Source: Stratiolaelaps scimitus (taxonomy: Eukaryota; Arthropoda; Arachnida; Mesostigmata; Laelapidae). From it: a stretch of DNA of 64,000 nucleotides. The first letter of the stretch is position 1. Each line of letters begins with the position of its first letter. The stretch lies in NCBI GenBank assembly GCA_019614645.1, contig JABWDB010000035.1, forward strand, positions 744,001 through 808,000, read 5' to 3'. The notes beneath the pieces were generated by a model. The model ran no database searches, was not told the DNA's origin, and saw only the letters and a program-made list of their open reading frames with translations. Below are positions 35,323 to 46,960 of this stretch, piece by piece. A program made the position numbers and the translations under genes.

Positions 35323-35381
<59 letters not shown>
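35323..35381. repeat. (AAT)n microsatellite upstream of pdm3 exon 1
   Basis: About 19 uninterrupted ATA/AAT triplets, in the interval between the first coding exon and the likely upstream promoter region. Confidence 0.95.
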
Positions 35382-36147
35382 GCGTTTTATTAAGATAATT
35401 ATTCGAGTATTTCCTCTATTGAAATAGATATGCAAATGAGAATCCTATATTCGATTTGGTCAACAACTAAAAGTCTAGTAGTGCATGCTCGTTGGCTAAT
35501 GGTTTAATTGTATGTAACGCACCGTGTGATAATAGAAGAACACTGCCGTAATAAAGGAATGATTAAAAATGGAATCAATTCCTAAACGTATGTACAGGTA
35601 AAGGTTTATTGGTTTACTGAAGGAGCTGCAATTTTTACAATGCTTAAGCTCTCCTATATGTTCCGTACTCAAGGTCATGTCTAAGCTTAACGCCTCCTAG
35701 TCAAGCGTCAAACAGCAAAAAATGAATCGAAAATAATGTGATCGTTGCACTCGAAGAATATAGCTACAGAGATATGAATTCATAATTTACTATCATTACA
35801 TAGCAGATACAAAAAAAAACAACAATTATACTGTAATTAAGAAAGCAGCATCGAAAGTGCCGATAACAGTGACAGCATGCGCATGTGGATAATTGGCGCG
35901 TTTGCCCACAGTCGTTAATACATAATTATCTTGTAAAAACTACCACTATCATTTTTGTTATTCACTTCCTAAACTGAAGTAATACTAGATAATTATAATT
36001 ATTATAACTATCAGATTATAAAGCAGCCGTCATGGTGTCGTAATATCAATCAAATCGCTTACTTTTATATATTTATAGTTTGACTTGAGCAAAACGTCAA
36101 ATTTGACAATCGTAATAGAAAGGTTCCCAGGCAAATAGGTATATTCT
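35382..36147. other. AT-rich non-coding stretch upstream of pdm3
   Basis: No open frame with recognisable content. It is probably 5' UTR intron or upstream flank of pdm3. Confidence 0.5.
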
Positions 36148-36567
36148 TTAGACGGATTTCAAATCTGATGACATAAATTCGTTTGTATCACAAACATTTT
36201 TGTCTGACATTTTGGTATTGTAGTTTAGATTCTGCTGAAAATACGGATCCGGCTCGCTTCGCCAACGGCCACCGCCGTAAATTGCATTTTCTGGGCTCAA
36301 TGCGTATTGATATACTATGACGGGTTGCCATACGCAGTTCTGCAATATACTGTAGCAGAACTTTAAAGCGTTGTTTGAGTGCAACACGATCAAACGCTGT
36401 GCAGGTGGACAGCTATGATGGGACAAAATCTCGCTGAGTAGAATGATCTTGAACACGGATCTGGTGCGCGGTTCGCCATTCGTCATCACTGCAGAACGCC
36501 CCGGGAGTCCCCAGTGCATCAAAAGCAACGTAACCCTACAACACGGGACGGTTTGATTGTGTGACAC
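36148..36567 (-). other. 139-codon open frame, possibly a chaperonin-like (MKKS/CCT) fragment
   Basis: The minus-strand frame has coding-like codon use from about VFKIILLSEIL to AIYGGGRWRSEPDPYF. The order of a Leu/Val strand (RLIVLHSNNALKF), a helix and then a GGG loop recalls the C-terminal part of group II chaperonin-like proteins such as MKKS/BBS6, where a similar GGG-containing loop occurs. The match is loose, there is no second exon and an SINE-like copy abuts the upstream side. Alternatives are a pseudogene of another family or a chance frame. Confidence 0.25.
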
Positions 36568-36589
36568 CCCATCCGCGGTCTCTATTTTT

Positions 36590-36711
36590 TGTTTTTCGAG
36601 CTGACCCTCAGCTGTTCCCCTATGTGACAGGCCTCAGCTTTTAACCTTTTTAGGTATTATTACTATGAGGACCTGTCGGGACCACCTTTGCTTATTGGTC
36701 TCTATTTAGCT

Positions 36712-36712
<1 letters not shown>
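36590..36712 (-). repeat. SINE-like repeat copy
   Basis: The reverse complement reads GAGGCCTGTCACATAGGGG and AACAGCTGAGGGTCAGCTC followed by an A-rich tail (GAAAAACAAAAAATAGAG), the same end as at 17651-17680 and 44391-44440. It extends upstream to AGCAAAGGTGG, which matches GCGAAGGTGG near 17610. No tRNA head is retained. Confidence 0.6.
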
Positions 36713-36742
<30 letters not shown>

Positions 36743-38580
36743 TCTATTTCTCGATCTCTTCGCGTTGATTTCAATGAACAACAGTCATATAACCAACCCA
36801 AGTGGTTGACTGTCTACACATCTGGAACGAGATCTTGATTGACGACAACGACGACGACGCCCGATTGACTAACAGATCAGCCGCTGCTTCATTCAAGGTG
36901 CAAGACTTCCACGAAATCAGCCAGATAAGCTGAAGCTGTCGCAGCTGCTTTGTGGTTTTCGAGCGTTCGAGACGGCCGCGAATTGCACAGCGCGACTCAT
37001 GAAGTCAAACGAGCTTCCCACAGGACCTTCCCTGCCCATTGCTATCACGTCCCAGCGAGTCGAGAGGCGCAGCATATCGTCTTCTGAGCACTGCCCGCGT
37101 ACGCAACGCCATCTTAGACAGATCCCAAGTGTGTGGTGTTGTTTCGGAGGGCGGCGGTGGGGGTGACGACCTCATCTCGTCAGCCAGCGCTAGGCAAAAC
37201 GTAGCTCGAAACACGCAGAGTTAATGCCGTCGTCGACGGCAGAAACCCACCGAGGGGTCGCCCCCGCTGACAGCACGTCGACGGCCTGGCGACCATAAAT
37301 TTCTAGTATATATCTAATCTATATTAAGAGAAAATAAACAATAATATGGCGGTGCCTGCTGACTCTGTTTAGGGGGGCCGGACCGTCCCAACCGACTAAA
37401 TTATGTTAATGCAAGCTGGGGCAAGATTTTGACACTTTTCTTCAAACCTACGTCATAGTGCACGCTCGAACGTCACCACACGACACTTGTACACCGTTCA
37501 CACATGGATCCTGCTCGAACGTCGAGCGGAAATCACGTAGTTTCGAGTAAAAAAACTCGCACGTACACGAGACACAAGCGACCAGGCCTAACACTGAGCA
37601 TTATGCCTCGGAACGGGCTCAGCTGGGGTAGTGTCGACAGTGGTGGTGGCGCCGACGGCTGCGGCTGCTGCTGCTGCTGCTGTGTCCCAATACATGAAGC
37701 AGTGGCTGGTAGGGTCAGCGAGCCACAACGCTTGCTTGTGGTTCTGCTATTGCCGGCAACAGGGGCTGCTATGGCTGGCGCTATTGTCAACTGTATGCTG
37801 GACAAGTGCGAGCATGTATCGATATACGCGAATCGGTGGCTTGTCTGAGATCTGTATGAGACATATGTCGATACTCGATGATGATGATGCCCTTACGGAA
37901 GTTTAGAGCGTAGCTGTGGAAGATCATAATTACGGTGCGGGCCGACTAATCATTTTATTAGAGAGCAATGGAGAGAGAGAATGTGTAATTACTAATGCTA
38001 TGTTGTTTTTCGTTCGTTGCAACGATGGCTCGTCGTGTTCAGGCCGGTTCGTGCAACTCACGAAATCAATTAAATATACAACGAAATTCGACAGAAAATC
38101 GCTCGCTAATTAGCTAAAAGTGCTCGTGGGGAAGAGGGGGAGTGACAGTCTCATTCGCGAGGATAATTTTTGCCGCGCCGAAAATGTCGCCACTATCGAA
38201 AAGTGTGTTGGAACTGAACGCGTTGGTGGTTTTGAATTTGTTTCGCAAAACCAGCTATATCGATTTGTGTTTAACTTTAGCCTCATTTGCCTGTCAATCG
38301 AACACACTTTCTATGAAATACAGCCCCATGCGTATTTGTTTGCCGCTAATAAAGAGCATTAATTAGCAAAATGATTGCACCGAGCGACAAACTAGATCTC
38401 AACTCGAAGCTGCTTAACTTCATCGTACGCCACTGAACTTGTCAGCAAAGTGTGCCTATTGCCATTCTGCCTTGTCCAGCTTTCCCATCCACGTATCACA
38501 AGTAAGTTGTCACATTTCATTGTCGACAACTGTTCTACACAGTGTAGTTAAATGCGAATAGCATTATGAGAAGTGCGCTT
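36713..38580. other. Upstream flank of pdm3, no supportable gene
   Basis: A (TA)n tract lies at 36716-36742. CTG runs near 37665-37682 produce open frames on both strands without domains. Around 38120-38360 two plus-strand frames are open together; I cannot choose between them and see no motif. Confidence 0.45.
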
Positions 38581-40060
38581 TCGCGCTGCGTGCTTTGCAA
38601 GCGCCACTGCTGAGTCCCGGCTGGCTCGAACGGCCAACGTGTGACGTCACTACACAAGGTCCGTACCATTGGCCGCCCCCTCCCGTTCAGTGGTTTCGAA
38701 TTGCAGACGAAAAGCGCGCCCAACTCCGCGGCCGTGGGTTGGCGGCGGCTGCTGCTGCGGCTGCGGCGACTGCAGCTGCAGCAGCAACGCCTGCGTCGCC
38801 CTTTCCTATCCCGCCGAGAGAGTGGTGGCTATCCAGTGGCGGCGAACCATCGTTCCTATGACTGGTGGCAGCTGGCTGGCTGGCTGGTCTGATGCATGCG
38901 CGACTCTCTAGGCAGCCGCTTGTCCCGCCGCTCTCCTCTATATCTCTTACCCCCTCTCACTTTCGTTCTCTGTGACTGCGCGTATGAGTCTGGCGGCAGG
39001 ACGGTGTGTGTGTGGCAGGCTGCCTCCCTCCCTATTTGTGCTATGGGTGTAGCCGTGTGACTCGATCTCAGCAGGCAGCCAGGAGCATCGTGTCTCCGTG
39101 TGTCTGTCTTCGGCGGCGGAGGGTGAGGATGGCAATGGTGATCCCGGCGGTGGTAGCCGTGCTGGCAGTCGCCGCCGCCGTCGCTTCCGCCACCCGTATA
39201 CGAGTCAAGCCGCCAGCTGCCTAGCGTCGCGCTGCCATGCAAGCAGCAGCAGCAGCAGCAGGCCGTCGTCGCGATCGGCGGCGCGCCGTCCGCGATACAA
39301 ACCACGGCGGGAAAAACGACAGCGGCTAGCCAGCTCCACGCCGTTACTGCTGACGGTGGCAGTAACGGTCACGATGTCAGTGGCACTGGGCCCGCCAGCA
39401 GCAGCAGCAGCAGCAGTAGTTAGCGCCCCCATCTGACCTCCTCCTCAAACACTCACATGTTCATTCGGTCGGTGGCCGCGGCCGCGGCGGCCGCAGCAGC
39501 AGCCGCAGTGGCGGCTCCTCTCAACTCAACGCTCGTTCCCTACTACCGACCACCACGGATGCTGTTCACCAGAGCCAGCTTTGTCGCTTGCTTGCGGAGC
39601 GCCGCTGAATAATGTGTCTTGAATACGACCCTCTCCGAGATTCGGCCGGTTACCGCGGCAGCAGCAGCCGCAGCAGCAACGATAAAGCCGCTGTGTCAGT
39701 TAGCATCGTCCATAGATGTCTGACTGCCGGCCGCTCGTTCGTCCGTCCGTCCGTCCGTCTGCCGAACTCGTGCTGGTCGGGTGGCTGGCTGGCTGGCTGG
39801 CTGGCTGCTCGCTGGTTGGACGATTATTACAAGCGAGTCAGTCAGTCGCTGTAGCCCGGGTGGCAGCAGCAGCCGCTGCAGCAGCGCGGAATCTGCTTAA
39901 GCTTCGCCTATGCGGCGATAGCCGGGTCAATCAGCCGGGGGGTCGGTTGATACGACGTCGTCCAGGGGGTGCGATTTGGGGGGTTTCAATGATCGATGCT
40001 TATCCCACTCGTTGGCGCACGCGGACGCTGAGACACGTCGATGGGAGGACTGATCCAACA
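38580..40060. promoter_or_regulatory. CpG-rich region, candidate pdm3 promoter/5' UTR
   Basis: GC and CpG density rise sharply against the AT-rich surroundings (for example the GGCCGCGGCCGCGGCGGCCGC-like block at 39474-39494, CTG/CAG runs near 38745-38785 and 39238-39262, and CCGT and GGCT repeats at 39738-39815). No open frame gives a recognisable protein. It lies 3.6 kb upstream of the first pdm3 coding exon in the right orientation to supply its promoter. The assignment is inferred from position and composition. Confidence 0.4.
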
Positions 40061-40563
40061 TATCTGTATAGGGCCGGCTGGCAGCAAGCAACTGGTGGTG
40101 TTCATCTGCTGGCGGTATACTGAACGCATATGGGCCGCACGCATATCTTTACGTCGTTATCGCGTTCGAGGGAATGAGCACACAAAGACAACATGGCCAA
40201 ATAAACTGATGGATATCATAGAGCAGCATTTGCTCTGCATAAATATGTAGATATGTGGTGAATCCATTCGCTGTGTATTGTGTGTGTGTGCTTGTTCCTG
40301 TCCATGCAGATATATATTCCAGCAATAATTTGCGCTAAAGCAATACGCAACAACTTGTTTGATTCGTGAATTATTCTTTAAAATTATTTTTTCTTTATTT
40401 ATTCGTGCGCGTATATGCTCGCGTCTGATCCGTTGCACGGTTGGGCTAATAATAGAATATAAAAAATAAACTATGCGCTTTGATGAATAACATAATCAGC
40501 AACATAGCATATATAATTATAGACGTCTCCTCCTTGTTCTTCAACGTAAACAATGATACACTC

Positions 40564-40564
<1 letters not shown>

Positions 40565-40602
<38 letters not shown>

Positions 40603-40612
40603 TATATATAGA
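40565..40612. repeat. (TA)n microsatellite
   Basis: About 45 bp of TA repeat followed by a GA-rich tract, in non-coding DNA. Confidence 0.95.
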
Positions 40613-40749
40613 GAGAAAGAGAGAGAGAGAGTACCTTCAAGAACTACTACTCACTATTCATTATTTGTCCCCTATCACAGCGCCATCAACTTATTATTAT
40701 TATTATTATTATCATCATCATTGTTATTATTACCATCATAACTACACAT

Positions 40750-41360
40750 ATCCAGCTGGCAGACGAAGGAGCCAAGCCACCGCCGTCAGCTCCGGGATCT
40801 GTTCAAGAACCAGTTGTGGTGGCCGTATCCGCCGCCGCCGCCGCCGTCGTCGTTGTCGTCATCTGACAGCAGCGCGTTCGCTCTCGTAACATTATGATAA
40901 TTTAAATAACTGTCGTAGTATCTATTATTGCATCACGCGTAATTAACGACCCGGGGGGCGGGGGGAGGGGGGCGCGAATGGAACAGGATGGAGCAGAGCA
41001 GAACGACGACGGTGGCGGCGGCGGCCGCGGCGGCGCCGGCGGTGGTCGCTGTCGCAGCGATGCTAATGGCGGCGCCCGTTGCCGATTTACGCTGCAGCGC
41101 TCTTATTATTATGCTGCCACCGCGGCAGCAGCAGCAGCAGCGGCACTCGTAGGTCGCGCCGCGTTAGAAAAACCACCACCACCACCAACATTGCTGCTAC
41201 CGCCGCCGCCGCCACCGCCGCCCACCACCACCATCAGAGCGGCTGCGGTTTGCTGCCGGCTGCGCTATCGCTGGCGGCGGCTGTTGTTGTCGTCGTTGTT
41301 GTTGTCGTCGTCGTCGTCATCATTGTTGTTGTTGTTGTTGTTATTATTCAATCCTTAGTG
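40750..41360. other. Second CpG-rich block with GGC/CAG/CCA triplet runs
   Basis: Triplet-rich, GC-rich DNA with runs of GCC, GGC, CAG, CCA and GTT. Overlapping open frames here are all homopolymeric in translation (AAAA, PPPP, HHHH), so I do not call a gene. It may continue the regulatory/5' UTR belt of pdm3. Confidence 0.4.
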
Positions 41361-41673
41361 TTGTAGCGGTGGCTATTATCAGTCAGCCAACGGCTGCCCG
41401 TACAGCGGGGTCGGTCTGGCGATCCGTCGTATCTTTGTCTGATTCACAGTTACATTGAGTCGGGTTGTGTGTCTCGTTGTCGGCTGGTGATCGCGACTCC
41501 TCCTGGCGTCTTCGGAACGGACACAGCGTTCCTGTAATGGAGACATATACAAGCAAGCAAGCAAGGCTGACTCGTTAGTCAATCAGTAAGACGTTAGACG
41601 ACAGCACGTCTGCAATGCTACGCGGTCACTGATAAATAATAATAATAATAATGATGATGGTAAGAAGGAGCCT

Positions 41674-41708
<35 letters not shown>

Positions 41709-42402
41709 ATAATGATAATAGCAATCATATGCCAGTAGTAATATTGGACGGTGACGTTAGTGTAATTATGCTTCGCCGCCGAAGCTGTGCGAGCAGCTGT
41801 CATGTTGCAGCGCCTATCAATGTGTGTATCCATTAAATATGGCTCGGCATGATTTTCGGAACAGTCATAATTAGTTACGGATCAATTAATAATCATAATA
41901 ATAATAATAATAATGACAATAATAACAATAGAGATTAATTTTATTCGCTCTCATTTCCATTATTCGTATAATTTTATTATATGTGCCAGGGTTAGCTGAA
42001 GTTCCAGACGGGTTTATGATCTTTCGATTCGAAGTGCGGACACCAAAATTTTGAAAAACACCTTTTTACTCTGAAATAACATAAGATTGACAAGGCAATC
42101 TTCAACCGAAATCAACCGAAAATATGTATATTATAAGTTGCAGTGTCAAAAATGAATTGATCTGTTATTACAAAATATAATATATGTTAAATACATACTG
42201 GTATATGTTTATCTCACCTGCAGCCTCTCTAGGAATGGAAGAGATCGGATAGATCGATCATTTTTACAGAATCAATGTTTTTTTTAGAACCAAATCTTTC
42301 TCTTATTCATATTTATTTTCAGTCATTCGAATAAGATGTACATTCACGGTGAGTATAGACACAATCCGCACTTGTATATATGGCCGTAATCACATCTGAT
42401 TT

Positions 42403-42442
<40 letters not shown>

Positions 42443-43666
42443 AAACATAAGCTCAGTTTCAAGTTAAAAATTGAGGATCGCCACCTGAGTCACTACAATC
42501 ATGCCTTGGAAGTGATTTTTTTCGTTGGAGTTGATGAGGGATACTCTTTTAATATAGATAAGCTAACGTGATCAATATGTGAACAATATGTGATCCATCA
42601 TTAAAATGCACTCACTCATTTTTTTTCACTCGTTTTGTGATCCATCACAAAACGCAACGATCATCTTGCCCAAGTGCTCTCTCTCTCTCTTTAGTGAACA
42701 GACGTCTCTGGTCACCACGGAGCCCCCCAATTGAATATACTGCCTGTTGCACGATGGGAACCAATTTAAATGTAATATTGAAAACATAATCCCTGAGCAC
42801 ATGCGAAACAATATGCTTCTGAATAGTGAACTTTCGCCGGAGCGTTGCTTAAGCTCACAAATTCGCGAAAGTCTTTTAGGAAATCTAAGCCCTGGCACAG
42901 GCTGCTGCTCCGGGATTTGCCAAAAGGGTCTGGCGTTTGTTGCGAATAAATCGCTAGCACAGACGGTCTGATCGGGATGTATATATATATATATATATAT
43001 TGATTTTACAATAATGCTTATATATATATCCCATAACCCATACATGAATTCATCAATCCATGATAGAGGATCACATGAATTGTGTAGCGATCAGTAAAAT
43101 TGTAGGATTTTTGAAGCAATCTAATCAGTAGAGATTTTTTTTTAGAGACAACAGACCTCTCCCACCAAGCGTCACTGTGCATTTCACGTTCAGTGAGTAC
43201 AATTGTCGCCCACTTTTATAATTGACAAAATTCATATTTGGCGGGTGACTTCAAAGGTTGTAGACGGTCCTTAAGCATATTATGCATAACAATATGTTGT
43301 GATTAGCCTGCAGTGAAACATTCCCTTGAACAGTAAGTCAGAGATGACTCTAACCCTCAGCATTTTTTTGAGAAGAGGAAATTTTCTTCAAACGCACGGT
43401 CACCACCAGAGACACCTTCGAATCTCCATGAAAGTGGGCCGTTCCAATGCAGTTGGGTTGACGTGGATGAAAAAACGCCTCTGGCAGCTAAGAGCACCAT
43501 CCTCTGCTGAGAGTCTACCTCCTCCATGGAGTCGGCTATACGCTTGGCATTACTTCGATCTGTAGGGAAGGTGTGTGTACTGCTCCGGCCTTCAGCATTT
43601 GACAAAATTCAATTGTACACATCGGATGAAGTTAGAAAAGAAAACCTCAACTTTTCTCCTTTTTAG

Positions 43667-43980
43667 CGTGAGATTAGTCGGCGTTCGTTGGCGAAACTGA
43701 ATAAGCTTGTTGAATACATTGTTTGCTCTTCGGGGTGTAGTTTGTCTTTGAATTCAAAAAAGAACCCTGTGACATCGATGGGACTTTCTGCTCCAAAAAC
43801 ATTTCATGCCCTTGCCGTTTTCTTTTTACGGGAAGAACTCAGCAAAAAAACGTCAAAAATGATTTATGGTCCGGTACAACAGCGACAATGTCTGACTGAC
43901 GAGATGCACATGGCTTTCAATCTGCTGAAATCAATGCGGAAGTACCTGTTAAAGCCTGAAGTAGTTCTGTCACGTGCCAG
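43667..43980 (+). pseudogene. Best-preserved FANCD2-like exon (104 codons, no stop)
   Basis: It opens after a strong acceptor (CTTTTCTCCTTTTTAG) and ends at GCCAG before GTAGTC. The translation contains REISRRSLAKLNKLVEYIV, NPVTSMGLSAPKTFHALAVF, LREELSKKTSKMIYG and MHMAFNLLKSMRKYLLKPEV. The phase 2 exit joins the G of the 45243 block to give Arg before LFV, matching the Arg-Leu-Phe-Val order of FANCD2. Confidence 0.55.
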
Positions 43981-44390
43981 GTAGTCCAACCACGTCGCAG
44001 CGTTGGAACGGGTAGAGAATTCGGCATGAGCAGCTTCTGACACTATACAATCGACCAGGCTCACTCCTATATGACGGTCGTCGTTGTACTAAACGCTTGG
44101 AGCACTCGCCTCCAGAGGTCGGACTGTCCAGGTGATAAAATAAATTAATTCAACTTTCTATTTGTCATTGATCAATAGCAGAGTACGGGAGCACCCCCCT
44201 CCGAACATGCATCTACCACACTTCACTGATTCGACGGGGCAGTCGTCAGCGGCAAGAGCATCGAGTGTTGTCTAAACACCTCGAAATATATGCCTCCCTT
44301 TAGACTCAACAAAACACGCCTCACTCCCCGTTGGAAAATTTGCAAATTTGCATGACACCAGGGTGATTATATATATATAAGGGAGAGAGC

Positions 44391-44440
44391 TGAGGCCTGT
44401 CAGATAGGGGAACAGCTGAGGGTCAGCTGAAAAAAACAAA
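44391..44440 (+). repeat. SINE-like repeat, 3' end copy
   Basis: GAGGCCTGTCAGATAGGGG and AACAGCTGAGGGTCAGCTG followed by an A-rich tail running into (TA)n. It shares this end with the copies at 17651 and 36590. It sits in the intron between the last two FANCD2-like blocks. Confidence 0.6.
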
Positions 44441-45153
44441 AAAATATATATATGTGTATCCAGTATCTCTCTCTCTCTCTCTTGCTTGGGTCTTGCTGTC
44501 ACATAGTGAATCTTTCGTTTAGCTTTCAGCGAGGGGATTATGGCTTCTCAGCTGAGTTGTCCACTGTGTTTAATTTTTCCTAAATTGTCTTTTTTTTGGC
44601 GGTTTTGATTCCGAGTTACGTGTGCTAGCTGTCGGAAATATGTGGACGCCGGCGTCAACTTTAACGATCCAAATTTGTCGGAGCGAAATTGTTAAATAGA
44701 TGGCGTACCCTTGGCCATGTAACAACCGGCGCGAAACTTAGTGAGAGAGATTCGTCGAAACAAGTGAACTGTGTATGCAGCTTGCAGAGCGTTCCAAGCT
44801 GTCTTCATGTTGATATCGGTAGCGTCACTATATCCAATAGCTAATGTGATGGTCGTTCAGGCCCATCGATATTCATTCAGCTAACAAATACAGTTAGACC
44901 TCTGAGAAAAAGCTGATCAAGAATAGTTTTTGGCAAGAATCAACATTTTCCATTATGACAGCTATTTATTTGCAGTTATTTGTGTACCACGACAGGATCG
45001 CTTGAATACGAAGCTCAGGCTGAGCGGGAACTGTCAATAGACAAACAATGCATTGCCGGTGGACTACAAAAATGAATATTGTTGTTGCGAACAATTAGCT
45101 AATGTAATAAGATCTGTGTGATTTAGTGAGAGGCTGAAAGACTAAACTGCCGA

Positions 45154-45155
<2 letters not shown>

Positions 45156-45192
<37 letters not shown>
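45156..45192. repeat. (TA)n microsatellite
   Basis: A pure TA run directly before the last FANCD2-like block. Confidence 0.95.
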
Positions 45193-45193
<1 letters not shown>

Positions 45194-45472
45194 CCAAAGC
45201 AACCAAGATGATGAATTATTGGCCTAAACAATCTTCCTGTAGGCTTTTCGTCAAGGGTTTGTTTTTCAACAGCATCGAGGGCAGTCAGGTAGGTCTTCCA
45301 ACAAAATAACACTGTAGACTCGAACATGAAGGGGAGAAATTGATCGAATGAATGGGTTTTATTTTCGGTACCAAGTTTCACAAACGCTGCCTGTACCCTC
45401 AGTTCAAGTGGGTCTGCGAATTCGTCCCTGAAGGAGCCCACGAAAAGGCACTTGTTGAAGAGCATGGGTCAA

Positions 45473-45891
45473 GCACTCGGAAATGTTTCTCTGGCTTACA
45501 GAGCCACCCTGGCCCCTGTACTGAATAGGGTCTGATCTCTCCGATCTGTTTACTGCATGGCGCCCTTAGCAAAACTTACTATTGAGAAACGGGAAGGCTA
45601 AGCACTGTCTCGAATAAAACGCAAAGTATATCTTCTTAATATCTCTGAATTCTGTTGATGTAATTAAACTTGTAAGCCATTTGTATTTTAATTATTATTG
45701 AAGGGCGTAAAACCTATGAACATGTGATCCACGGGTGTGATCGTGTAATGATCAATAGTGATCGATCTTATTGTGCATGAACTATAGGCGATAATATATC
45801 GTGTCAGATAAACAGATTTACAACATCCGAAGCAATGTTTTATGCCTATTCGAATCTGTACGCTGTACACCGGTTGGAACTATTCAGAGTG

Positions 45892-45927
<36 letters not shown>

Positions 45928-46795
45928 TATATGTGATTCACACAGGTGACTGAAGTACACACACATATATATATATATATAATGTCTATTTTTTTTCTTG
46001 AAAATTAGAGACTTCCTCTATATTCTTTCTCTGATTACCTCCTGCGCAAGGGCGGCTGTGCTCGTGGATGCCAACGTGATATTCTCACTTCGAATATTTG
46101 TATTAACATTATTATCATATGATATAATTTAAATGCAGGAGCGAATGGTTCGGTTGACTGATGGAGGGACCTCCCGGGGGTGGGTCCCAGATCGTTCAGG
46201 CCGTGCCCTGTCCTGCACTGCGCTAGCAGCAGCACCTCCACCGCCACCCACCACCATTACATACATATAATACCAGTGACGGCCTGGTACTCTGGACCGA
46301 GAGAGAGAAGGCCCAACCCGGGACAAGAGCTGAGAGCCCTTTTGCCGCTGAACGCCCAACAGGAGGAGTATGCTGGGGAGACGGGTTTCCCTATGAGCAG
46401 GGAAGGACCAGCAACGGCCGCTGCTGCTACCCTGCCAGCAACTGTATATAATCACTAATATCGATCCAGCTTCGAGTCGATAGCTATCATTCATGTATCT
46501 TAAGTTTTCTATTAAGGCCGTCGCACGACTTGAAAAATAATAAATACGCCTGAGCCAGGCGTCTTTATTGCCACTGCTGCTGCTTCTACTGCTGTGATGA
46601 GTTTCGGGCGAGGGCCCTCGGGAAAGGGAAGGCTCATGCCGTCTGCAACTCAATACATGAACGTGGCGTGGCGTACCCTCTTCCTGTGGGCCTACTCCCC
46701 ACAGGCCGCTTGCCGCGTAAGTCCCGCTGTTCATTAGCGGAAGGCCCGCCATGCGTAGGGGTCGAGTGGCGCGAACGCGCTCTGCCTGGCCAATC

Positions 46796-46838
<43 letters not shown>

Positions 46839-46960
46839 CTGAACGAACAATGAGTGCATAATACTTCAAGTTGCCGCCACCCGGCCCGGGTCCATTTGCC
46901 AGCGGATGGAGCGAGTCCCTCCGTATCTCTCCCACGTGAATATAACTTCGGTATAGCACC
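45473..46960. other. Spacer, no gene seen
   Basis: (TA)n tracts lie at about 45893-45925, 45965-45980 and 46798-46830. Moderately GC-rich DNA at 46180-46780 gives open frames without domains. Confidence 0.45.

Larger units (their letters stand above)
41990..45472 (+). pseudogene. FANCD2-like pseudogene, C-terminal half, introns retained
   Basis: Exon-like blocks on the plus strand resemble the C-terminal half of FANCD2, the monoubiquitinated clamp of the Fanconi repair pathway. Blocks: 41990-42052 (LAEVPDGFMIFRFEV), 42323-42348, 42452-42567 (SFKLKIEDRHLSHYNHALEV), 42695-42965 (TTEPPN, stop, IYCLLHDG; then NLSPGTGCCSG), 43146-43192, 43342-43570 (FQCSWVDVDEKTPLAAKSTI), 43667-43980 (LNKLVEYIV, APKTFHALAVFFLREELSKK) and 45243 to about 45472 (LFVKGLFF, FVPEGAHEKALVEE). 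From 42323 to 45243 the splice phases fit block to block. In-frame stops are TGA 42732-42734, TGA 43508-43510, TAA 45307-45309 and TGA 45349-45351. I see no N-terminal half and no final exon. The family call rests on remembered similarity, strongest for the 43667 block. A diverged functional gene with assembly errors is the alternative. Confidence 0.55.

Noticed and set aside
38856..39436. Open frames in the CpG-rich block with Cys, Ala, Ser runs
   Set aside because: Triplet repeats translated in several frames; no motif, and stop codons are rare because of GC content.
40978..41366. Ala/Pro/Val/Leu homopolymer frames
   Set aside because: Overlapping frames of triplet repeats with no non-repetitive coding island.
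42732..43510. Selenocysteine explanation for the in-frame TGA codons in the FANCD2-like blocks
   Set aside because: FANCD2 is not a selenoprotein, one of the stops is TAA, and no SECIS-like element was recognised; pseudogene decay is simpler.
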